This document shows, piece after piece, positions 20,601 to 32,600 of a stretch of 64,000 bases of DNA. Below the pieces are notes generated by a model. It searched no databases. It was not told the DNA's origin and saw only the letters and a program-made list of their open reading frames with translations. The stretch's first letter is position 1. Each line of letters starts with the position of its first letter. The DNA is from Loripinus fragilis (lineage: Eukaryota; Mollusca; Bivalvia; Lucinida; Lucinidae), in assembly GCA_964019695.1 (NCBI GenBank), contig OZ026514.1:104628345-104692344 (forward strand), written 5' to 3'. The position numbers were made by a program, and so were the translations under genes.

Positions 20601-23600
20601 TTTTTGTAATTTCATAATTTATAGCCCCTTTAAATACAAGATGGACTATCCCATAACTATTGTATCAATATTTTTTTGGAAAAAGCATCAGAATGAAAAG
20701 GGTTAAAACTACTTGTCTGATTTTGAAATATTTAAGTTCACTAATTTACTACCCTTGCTTAAACAAATTGTATGGTCCTGTCACTTAATCCTTTGGATAC
20801 TAGTGGCTCCTAAATGGGAACTTTGGCAAACAGTGAAGACCTAGATGAAATGCCTCAATTTGCAGCATTTCATCGGAGTATTCACTGTTTTTAAGACAAA
20901 ATTGCTCTCAGATTGAAGAAAAACAATTTTATTTAAGAAATAGATTCGTGCGCACAGTGATTTGTTGCTTAATATATCACTGGCTGGAGGTCAGTCGTTA
21001 AAGTGAATAAATCATGAGCGCGAAGCGCGAATGATTTATCCACTTATGACTGACCGACAGACAGTGATATATTAAGCAACAAATCACTGTCAGTGCGAAT
21101 TTATTTCGATTCTAACACACAAAAAGATTAAAAATATGAACGAATCCTTCATAGTCTATGACAATTCCGCCATCTTAAACAGACTGTCACAAATTCCCGC
21201 AACTCTTGTTCAGACTGAAACGCATATTTTTACGTACGTTTTCAAGTGAACTTCAGTTCACTTGAACTCAAACGTAGTTGTGAAAACGACGTTACGCCGT
21301 CTATTGTGATAAATGACGTCATGAAAATCAAGCTGGCGACTGAATGACATCACGTTGGTCTGTGCCAAGTCCGTGCAGTGATAAATCAGCCAATAAATCA
21401 CTGAGTTTAACCATTGGCTATATAGGCGAGGTGTGTTAGAATTGGAAATTAAAACCTGTGACCAAACGATATATACAATGGACCATCTCACATATCGAAC
21501 CAAAAGGAAGAAACCATTAGTGCATAAAGTTTGTTTGATTTGATGCTTTACATCCCAGTCAACAATTTTTCAGTCATGTCAGGACAATATCCTGTCTTCC
21601 TGGGTTGAACCAGTACAAAGCAACAAATAAAGTGTCTTGCTCAAGGACACAACACAGTGACTCCGCCGGCGACGAGTCTTGAACAAGCAACCCTTTGATC
21701 ACCAGTCTAGCCCTCTAACAATTGAGCCACTCTGCTACTTTGTGCATATTTTAGGGTTAAGGGACTGTACAGGTCTTAAACATATTTTTGTTTTGTCTAG
21801 GTGGAGTATTACATAGAAGCGACAGATGCTGATAATCATGCCGTCAGAGAGGCTGCTTGTGCCTGTATAGCTGAATTAGGGGCAAAGGTAAGTAACTGTT
21901 AGTTTCTGTTCAAACTATACCCTTGGAAACACATAGAAGCAACTGATGCTGATAATCATGCCGTCAGAGAGGCTGCTTGTGCCTGTATAGCTGAATTAGG
22001 GGCAAAGGTAAGTAACTTGCCGTCTCTATTGAAATAGAACAACACTTGTTATTGTGCCTGTATAGCTGAACTAGGGGCAAAGTCGAGTAACTTTCAGTCT
22101 CTATTGAAATAGAACAGCACTTGATAAAAATGAATAAACCATATTTACCCTAAATATTTATATATCTTAGCTTCTTACCATAAATTATTTTCAAATTTTG
22201 TGTAAAGGGAAGAGATGGAATATCAAATAGTGTAAACCTTGATCAGGCTGCTCCTTGATGAACCAACATGTGAAGGCATTTTAACTTTTTCAAGCATAAT
22301 AAATGTCATGCTCAGTTCAGTTGAGCATGAGAAAAAGTTCTTAGGACCAAGATGATGTGTTATTCCAGATTAGTATAAATGTTTTTGATGAAAAACTTAG
22401 ACTTGCGCTTGTTAACCTTTTTGCACACAGAGTGGCCAAAACTCTCCATAGAGTTATGGCCACTCTGAGTGCAAAATGGTTAACCTAAAGGTATGGTGAT
22501 TTAAAGCTTGCATTGTTATTAACAGGTGGATAAGGCAGTCATTCACAGCTATATTCCTAAACTACTGGAAGCCTTGTTGATATGTTTCAACGATGATAGT
22601 TGGCCCGTCAGAGATGGTAAGTTTGCATTTCTTTATCTTTCCATAGGTCTTTCTTTATCTTTCCATAGGTATTTCTCTATCTTTAAATAGGTATTTCTTT
22701 ATCTTTCCATAGGTATTTTTTTATCTTTCCATAGGTCTTCGTATATTCAGGCCTTTAAGTGTGCGTAACGAAACAATAATTTTCTTATTTCTCAACCAAA
22801 ACATATGTTGTGGGTACTCAAAAGAACCATCTCAATGAGACGGTTCTTTTTAGCACCTAAAACATATGTTAAAACTGATGGGTAAGAAAATATTTACAAT
22901 TTTATGCTAAAAAAATTGTTTATCTAAACCAGTAATATTGATGAAAATTTTATAGGTCTGGCTACTTTTTCTTTGGGTATATAGAAATCTGCTTTCAACA
23001 TAAGTGGAGTCTGTGTTCAGCAAAAGATACAAGTTGGCATGTGCATCCTGAAAGAATTTTTTGACAAAATTAACTTTTAAAACAATTCAGCAGACAACAA
23101 AAAAAGCCCGAATAATTACGGAGCATGCATATAGTAACATAGAATTATAGATCTTTCCTTTTCTTCCAGCTGCATGTGTAGCTTGTGGCAACTTTGTGAA
23201 GTGTTTTCCAGAGGAGTCTCGGTAAGTACAAGTTTTGTGGTTGACCAAACTAAATACTATTGAAACTCACAGTTGTTGATATCTTAATTTGACCATTAAT
23301 TGTGTCTCAATGAGAGAAAACCTGTCTTCGGGGTTTGCGAACAACATAGGCGGGGGATACCGACAAAACGATGACAGACAAAACATTGAATGGACTTAAG
23401 GTTGATATGACAAAAACACGACATGACAAATAATCTAAGAAAATATTCGACAAACAGGGACATGCCTAATTAATGCAGCCATATATGTGGGCTTGTCCCG
23501 AACACAAAGTCTTAAGAAATTTGTAGATGTTGGGAGGTGCCTCGCCCACTACACTTTTGAATCGCCTATGCCACGCTATGTCATTGACTGCTGTTTATTT

Positions 23601-26600
23601 TTTTAAAAAAGCATGTAAGAGAAAACGAAGACACAACACGTCGTTAATAAGTCGCGTCTATAAATTATTGCATCAATCAATTATTGCGTCTGTAATTAGT
23701 TGTGTCGATGTTTTGTCTGTCGATTAACTGTCATAGACCCCATAGGCGCAGACCAGCCTGCACATTCCCACAGACTGATCAGTGCCTTTGTTATTCGCTT
23801 ATCGGAAAGTATCATATCCAGCCTTGCTACGAGGGAAATTTCTATTTTCTAGCTAGTCTCAGTAGCTGGGCAGGCTGGTTTGAATCTCACTTAGCAGGAA
23901 ACCCTGAAGACAGGTTTTTGAGCATCACAGCCAGATTGGAAGCAGTGATGGTTCAAAGAGAAAGGACTGTTTTTGGTCCAAATGCATTTTTTATGAAAAA
24001 ACAACAACAACAACTAACAAACACAAGAAATGGGCTTTTCTGTGTTGCCCACCCCGTTTCATTTTGTTTTAAATTAGCAATATGTTAATTAATGATCTAT
24101 CAGACATTAATTTGATATTATTAGTTTGAGATGATGTCTAAAACTAGCGTAATTATATATTGAATTGTGGTAACTGACCCATAAAATAATTAGAGAATGT
24201 AAAGTGATTGGTTTGTGTTCTCACATTTTAAGTACAAGCCATTTATCTTCATCACCTTGCATACATAAAAGGGTTATGTATTTGGACTTAACGTTGCTTT
24301 CAACAATTTTCATTCATATTATTATGGTTATATCATTACACTGTTCCTGGACAGGCTACTCATATCCCTTTGTATACTAATGAATTATCCCATCTAGTTT
24401 GATACAATGAGCCTGGGGTAACCAGGTCACAGGTGTAACATGTATGTTGTTTATCTATTTTGTTTACTTAGTTTCTGCTGACCCAGATATTGGAGACATT
24501 GATGGTAAATAAGTTGTTGTAAACAAAGTATTTATTTGGTTATAAGATTTTTCTAGAATGATGACTAATCATCCAGAACTTACCGGAAAAGACCAGAACT
24601 TACTAGAATTTTCTTTTCCATGCAAATAGAAACTTTGAGTAGGTTCTGGAATTCAGTAGAAGTTTGTTGAATTTTCCAGAATGAATAAATATAGCATATG
24701 ATATAATAGTCTTTCTTGACCGTTCTAGAACTTTCTTAAAGGGTATATATAAGAGTAAATTTTTCATAAGGGCATCTTTGGAATAATTTCACCTTTTAAA
24801 AGTCTAAACCTTTTGTACTGGAATTCTATATTGGAATACTTAGTGCTTAACTTATTCATTCTGGATTACTTTGGATTATTCAGTTTTGGATTCAGACTTC
24901 ATGATCATTTGGATTTATCTTCAAAATCTGGGATCAGAAACTGCTGAAAGACTTGTGTTAATAGATATTCTGAGGGACAGTTTGGAATACAAGGTATTGT
25001 AAATTAGACTTTCTTTGATAGTATAACTATTTTCCATTGTTTACTGTAAATGATAATTTTGTTTTTAATAAATTTTGTTAAATTTTAAAAGTGCTTTTTG
25101 CTGACTTTCCAAATAGCTAAATTTTGGTTTCCTGAATTCTTTTCTAGTTACGCCTGGCACGTAACAGAAATTGGGGGCTCGTCCGGGATTGAAATTTCTT
25201 CTGCACCAAATTAGTTTGAAATTTAAAATTATCTTTACTGTTTGCTGTTTAACTAGCTGAAGCCAGCAGAAAGCAAATATGTCATTCAAACTTAGTGATT
25301 TTACTGAGTCACCTTCTCAGGAGCTGTTAGACTTGGCAAAAAAGTCTGATCTTTTGGACATTGCTGACCATTATGGCCTACCCAATGTCAAAAAGACTAT
25401 GCTGAAACATGAAATTAAGAATATTCTCATTCAGTTCTTTGTGGACGAAGAAATATTTGATTCCTCAGCTATATCTCAGATTCTGGTTACCCAGACTGAT
25501 TTGCAGTTGAGAGAATTAGAAATTAAAAGGCAAGTTGAGATGGAAAAAATAAGGTTAGAACATGAGAACAGAATAAGGGTAGAAAATGCAGAGTGTGAAG
25601 AGAGATTAAGGCGTGAGAAAGAAGAGATAGAGGATAGAATAAGGCTAGAAACTTTAGAACGAGAAGATAGGTTGATGAGAGAAAAATTAGAACAAGAGAA
25701 AATAAGATTAGAAATGGAAGAACGAGAGAAGGAAAAACAAAGAGAAATGGAAAGAGAAAAATTAGAACATGACAAATTAAGGCTAGAAATTGAAGAAAAA
25801 GAAAGAGAAAGACAAGAACGCATTGAAATTGAAAAAGAAAAATTACAATTTGAGTTAAAGATGAAAGAGCTTGAGTTAGAAGGAAAATCTAAATCAAAAC
25901 CTTTGCCTTTAGACTTTGGCAAATCTTTTGATGTGACAAAACACATCCGACTTGTTCCTCCATTTCAAGAAAAAGAAGTTGACAAATATTTTTTACATTT
26001 TGAGAAGGTAGCTGAAAACCTGAAATGGCCAAGAGAGCACTGGACCTTACTTTTACAGAGCGTTGTAATAGGCAAAGCTCGAGAAATTTACACTCAGCTT
26101 TCACTAGAACAAAGCTCAGATTATGACAAAGTAAAAGAACTTATTCTTAAGGCTTATGAGTTGGTCCCTGAAGCTTACAGGCAGAAATTTAGAGATTGTA
26201 GAAAAGAACCTAACCAGACTCATGTGGAATTTGCTAGAACAAAAGAACAATTATTTGATAGGTGGTGCTCTTCAAAGAAAGTAGGCTCTGATCATGAAAA
26301 ACTAAGACAGCTCATGCTTGTTGAGGAATTCAAATGGTGCATAAATTCTGATGTCAGGGCTTTCTTAAATGAAAAAGAAGTTGAAAATTTGGATGTAGCA
26401 GCTAGACTTGCTGATGATTATTCTTTGACTCATAAAACTTCTTTCGTTAACAAGCCATTTCCTAGGAAACCATTCAACCCTCAATTAAAATTTACACCTC
26501 AATCAAGACCATTTTCCCCTCAGTCAAAACCATATTCCCCTCAGTCAGGTCCAAAATCTAACCCCAGTAATCCATCCGATAATTCCAGCCAGTCATTTAC

Positions 26601-29600
26601 CCCAAAACCTAGATTTTCTGGTGAAAACAAAGGTCAAAGTCCATTATCCCAGCCAATTTGCAATTATTGTAAACAATCTGGTCATATCATATCTGAATGT
26701 ATAGCTTTAAAAAGAAAGAGAGAAAAAGAAAGACAGGAGAGTCCTAAACCCACAGGTCTCACCTATTTAAGGCTAAAACCTCAGTCTTCTGTTCAGGATG
26801 AGAATCCTATTTTGGCCAAAACATCTGAGACTGATACCGTTATGGAGATTTATGAACCATTCTTATCAGATGGTTCCGTGTCACTAAATAGTGACTTTGC
26901 CCAGTCTACCCCTATTAAAATCTTACGAGATACTGGTGCTTCTCAATCCCTTATCTTGGCAGATACCCTGCCTTTTTCTGAGAAGACTTCTTCTGGGACA
27001 AGTGTCCTTATCCAGGGTGTAGAGTGTGGATTTATTAATGTACCGCTCCATAACATTTATTTGTCCTCAGACTTAGTTACTGGTCTTGTGGCTGTAGGTA
27101 TTAGACCTTCTTTACCTTTTAAAGGAGTTCACTTGCTTTTAGGCAATGATTTGGCTGGAGATAAGGTTGTGGTAGACCCACTTTTGACCAGCACACCTTG
27201 TGTTGATCAACCACCTGATCCCATTGAGCAGGAAATTCCTGACCTTTACCCTTCTTGTGCCGTCACTAGGGCAATGGCGAAGAAAGCCAATCAGAATTAT
27301 GTGATGCAAGATATTAATTTAGCTGACACTTTGATAGGTCAGTCCTTTAATGATGAGATTTCAAATTCTCTTTCCCCCAGCCAGTCTGACATTCAGACTG
27401 ACTTTGACACTTCAAGGTCAAACCTTGACCTTTCACCTTCAATTTCAACTGACCAAGGTCATGACCAGCTGTCAAGGTCACAGCTTTGTAAGGAACAACA
27501 TAGTGATCCTGAGATATCACCTTTATTTGATAGAGCGTTAGATGAAAATGAAATGTCACAAGTCCCTGTATGTTTTTATGTGCAAAATGACATTTTGATG
27601 AGAAAATGGCGTCCTCCTGATGTCTCAGCAGATGATGAGTGGACTGTTAACCACCAGATTGTGGTCCCTAGGGCTTATCGTCCTGAAATTTTAAATTTGG
27701 CTCATGAAACTCCCATGTCAGGCCATTTAGGTGTAAATAAGACCTATCACAAAATTCTTAATCATTTCTTTTGGCCAGGATTAAAATCAGATGTTTCTCA
27801 GCACTGCAAATCCTGCCACACTTGTCAAATGGTAGGAAAACCCAATCAGACCATTCCAAAAGCTTCTTTACAGCCCATTCCTGCCTTTGATGAACCTTTT
27901 AGCAGAATCATTATTGACTGTGTAGGTCCCCTACCCAAAACAAAGTCAGGTTGTCAATATCTTTTGACTATTATGTGTGCTTCAACACGCTTCCCTGAAG
28001 CCATTCCACTCAGAAATATCAAGACTAAGACAATTGTTAAAGCACTTGTGAAGTTTTTCACATTTGTGGGACTTCCAAGGTCTGTACAATCTGATCAAGG
28101 TTCAAATTTTATGTCAGGAATTTTTCAACAAGTCATGCATGAACTTGGTATCAAACAATACAAGTCATCGGCTTATCATCCTGAAAGTCAGGGTGCCTTA
28201 GAAAGATTTCATCAAACTTTGAAAAACATGATCAGATCTTACTGCTTTGACACGGAAAAGGATTGGGATGAGGGCATACATTTACTTTTATTTGCTGTAA
28301 GGGAATCTGTACAAGAGTCTCTTGGGTTCAGCCCATTTGAACTGGTATTTGGGCATACTGTGCGCGGACCCTTGAAACTTCTGAAAGAAAAATTTCTCTC
28401 AGATGATGACAGTTCTTTGAACTTACTTCAGTATGTGTCTGATTTCAAAAATAGACTATCAAAAGCCTGTGAAGCTGCTCGGTCCAATCTCAAATCAGCT
28501 CAAACCAAAATGAAACTACATTATGATGAAAATGCTCAGGATAGAAATTTTGAACCAGGAGACAAGGTACTTGCTCTTTTGCCCATTCCTGGTAAGCCAT
28601 TGCAAGCAAGATATTATGGTCCTTATACTGTTGACAAAAAGTTAAGTGATGTTAATTACACTGTCAACACTCCTGGGAGGCGTAAACAAAAACAGTTATG
28701 TCATATTAACATGCTTAAAAAGTATATTGATAGGGATAGTTCTGTTATTTCATCAGTGAATCTAGTTAATTCTGTCCCTCTTGAACAAAATCAAATGGAC
28801 TCTGAAGATATGAACTTTGTGCAATCTGATCCGGCGTCGTCCAAACTCAAGAACTCTGATATTTTAAAGGATCTTGACCAGAAATTGTCACATCTTAGTT
28901 CAGACAAGAGACTTGAACTGAAGCAGTTAATTCTTGAATATGAGCACTTATTTCCAGACATTCCATCCAAAACTGACAAAATTTATCATGATGTTGAACT
29001 TATTGATGGTTCAAAACCTGTGAAACAACATCCATACAGAATGAACCCTGTAAAACAACAAATTCTCAGAGATGAAGTTCAATATTTGCTGGATAATGGC
29101 TTTATAGAACCTAGTCAAAGTGAATGGAGTTCTCCTTGTATTCTTGTACCAAAACCTGATGGGACATTTCGTATGTGTACAGACTATCGTAAAGTAAATT
29201 CTGTCACCAAAACGGACACATTTCCAATTCCTCGACTCGATGACTGCATAGATAACATTGGTCAAGCCAAATACGTTACAAAATTCGATCTGCTTAAAGG
29301 ATTTTGGCAAATACCTCTGACAAAGAGAGCAAAGGAGATCTCAGCATTTGTTACTCGAGACGGATTGTATCAGTATAAAGTTATGCCTTTTGGAATGAAG
29401 AACTCTCCAGCAACATTTCAACGCTTGGTTAACAGCTTGATATTTAATCTGGTTGGCTGTAAAGCCTATATCGACGACGCTATCATCTTCAGCGAAGAAT
29501 GGGAACAACACTTACAAACTATCAGAAATTTCTTCGACAGACTTAGTGAAGCTAAACTAACAGTTAACTTAACAAAGAGTGAATTTTGCCATGCAAATTT

Positions 29601-32600
29601 GACATTTTTAGGTCATATGGTGGGACAAGGTCTGGTAAAACCTGTAGAAGCCAAAGTTGAGGCTATCTCAGATTTTCCCGTACCTTCTGGCAAAAGACAA
29701 CTGATGCGCTTTCTCGGTATGGCTGGATATTACAGGAAATTCTGTAATAACTTCTCTGTCATAGCAGAGCCCTTGACAAACTTACTTGGCAAAAGGGTCA
29801 AGTTTATTTGGACTGATAATTGTCAGAAGTCTTTTGAAAAGCTTAAAGCCATACTTAAAAGTGCTCCAGTTCTCTTAGCACCAAGCTTTAACAAAGAATT
29901 TAAGTTGGCCGTAGATGCCAGTGATGTTGGTGCAGGCAGTGTATTGTTACAAGAAGATGACAATGGTGTTGATCATCCTGTTTGTTACTATTCTAAAAAG
30001 TTTAACAAACATCAGAGAAATTACTCTACCATAGAAAAAGAATGCTTATCTCTCATCCTTGCTCTTCAGCACTTCGAAGTTTACCTAGCATCTTCAGTTG
30101 CACCTATTGTCATTTTCACTGATCACAATCCACTGACTTTCATTCATAAAATGAAAAACAAGAACCAGCGTTTACTCAGATGGAGTCTCATGTTGCAAGA
30201 GCACAATCTAGATATCAGACATATTAAGGGAAAAGATAATATCATCCCAGATGCGCTCTCTAGGGCTTAATTGCCACTATACTGTTGATGTGAGTTTGTG
30301 CTATTGCTCTTTATTGATCTGATGTGATTTAACATTATTGTTTGTTATATAATTGTTCATTATTGCAAAAGAAAGCTTTACTTCATAAAACTTTCTTTTC
30401 TTTGAGGAGGGGAAGTGTAACATGTATGTTGTTTATCTATTTTGTTTACTTAGTTTCTGCTGACCCAGATATTGGAGACATTGATGGTAAATAAGTTGTT
30501 GTAAACAAAGTATTTATTTGGTAATAAGATTTTTCTAGAATGATGACTAATCATCCAGAACTTACTGGAAAAGACCAGAACTTACTAGAATTTTCTTTTC
30601 CATGCAAATAGAAACTTTGAGTAGGTTCTGGAATTCAGTAGAAGTTTGTTGAACTTTCCAGAATGAATAAATATAGCATATGATATAATAGTCTTTCTTG
30701 ACCGTTCTAGAACTTTCTTAAAGGGTATATATAAGAGTAAATTTTTCATAAGGGCATCTTTGGAATAATTTCACCTTTTAAAAGTCTAAACCTTTTGTGC
30801 TGGAATTCTATATTGGAATACTTAGTGCTTAACTTATTCATTCTGGATTACTTTGGATTATTCAGTTTTGGATTCAGACTTCATGATCATTTGGATTTAT
30901 CTTCAAAATCTGGGATCAGAAACTGCTGAAAGACTTGTGTTAATAGATATTCTGAGGGACAGTTTGGAATACAAGGTATTGTAAATTAGACTTTCTTTGA
31001 TAGTATAACTATTTTCCATTGTTTACTGTAAATGATAATTTTGTTTTTAATAAATTTTGTTAAATTTTAAAAGTGCTTTTTGCTGACTTTCCAAATAGCT
31101 AAATTTTGGTTTCCTGAATTCTTTTCTAGTTACGCCTGGCACGTAACACAGGTTGGAATTTCTGAATTAAGATGTATTTCAGTCGCTGAAGATTGTTTAT
31201 TACTTAGCAAACAGTGCAGACCTTGATGAAATGCCACATTATGCAGCATTTCATCTGGGTCTTCACTGTTTGCAAATGTACCTGTTTAGGGGTTTCCAGT
31301 ATACAAAGTGTTAAGCCATTTACCAGTGCTTAGTGTATAGCTACTTTATTTAGTAAATGACAACTGCTCTTCTTGAATCATATGTTGGGAAAGAATAATC
31401 TAATTAAGAATCTGGGATAAAGAGGCTTAGGTGCACAGAACTAAGAACATAGGCCTAGATAAGCAAACGTTTTGAGCGTAAAATTGCTATTATTTTCTTA
31501 TTCATCAGTTGCAGACCATGATGAATTCACAGGTTTAGATAAAAACAAATTTTAGTGTAAAATTGTAAATATTTTCTTACCCATCAGTTTTAACATATAT
31601 GTTGTGGGTGCTCAAAAGAACCGTCTCATTGAGACGGTTCTTTTAAGTACCCACAACATATGTTTTGGCTGAGAAATTAGAAAATTATTTTTCTGTTACA
31701 CACTCTTAACTAAAGGCCGGGAAATGTTGCCTTATGCGGCATTTCGTCTGCGTCTTCACTGTTTACCAAAGTACCTGTTTACCATTATCCAGAATGAAAG
31801 GGTTAAATGTGTTCACCAGGTCATCTTTAGCTGTAATTTGCCAATTATGTATAAAGTAATTTTCCCCTATATAATTTCAGGTCCACCCTTCCAGCTTTGT
31901 ATCCATTATTTTTCAACAATCTACAAGACAATATTCCCTCTGTGAGACAGGGTGCTGCCCTAGCACTCTCTAATGTGGTTAGAGCCTATGGTCAGTATAT
32001 GACTTGTTGTAATTTTATCACATGACGTCACATCTGGAAGTGATATATGGTCATGCATTAAAATCAATAAACCACTTGTGGTTTACACTTTAACATTTTA
32101 TAATGATGTCTAGAAATACTTTGCGTACATACGAGGACTGTTCAAATATGAATGCAAGTAGCTTCATAACTTTCTTCACATATATGCAATGACAAAATGT
32201 CATACCTTTATGGAAAGAACTATTTGTTGTCTTTAAAATGGCACCAAACATAAAGAAACACTCACTTTATTTCTCGAGTTACAGATGCTTATATAAAGGC
32301 CATTCCTGTATACTGAATTTTTTCTGAAGCAAATTGCTATACATGTTTTGGTACATGTGCGGATATAGTGTCATATCTTTGTAAGTTTGAGACAAAATGG
32401 CACCAAGTTTTAGATGCAAGTTTAAGGTACATTGACAAAGTTTCTTGCAGGAAAAAGTTTATAAAATCCTGTTTCAATCTCGAGTAAACAGGCACTTTTG
32501 TGACGTCATTAATTTTATGATAAAGTCATTTTGAGATATTTACTGGTGATGCAATAATGAACATCGCTGTGTCTTTTTCTTGGCGTTTTGCTTAAAACCT

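Larger units (their letters stand above)
24434..31148 (+). mobile_element. Complete Ty3/Gypsy-type LTR retrotransposon, integrase before RT
   Basis: A 6715-bp element with two 733-bp LTRs, a primer-binding site, one long Gag-Pol frame and a polypurine tract. The flanking CAGG at 24430-24433 and 31149-31152 is a 4-bp target duplication (5 bp, ACAGG, if the LTR is read one base shorter). It lies in the intron between HEAT exons 4 and 5 in the same orientation as the gene. Four LTR differences were seen by eye (near 24541, 24584, 24672 and 24817), about 0.5%, so insertion is recent. No env-like frame is present. The domain order places it with the GmrI-like group. Confidence 0.96.

Noticed and set aside
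24434..31148. Endogenous retrovirus
   Set aside because: No envelope-like frame between the RNase H end (30270) and the polypurine tract (30404). The element is a retrotransposon.
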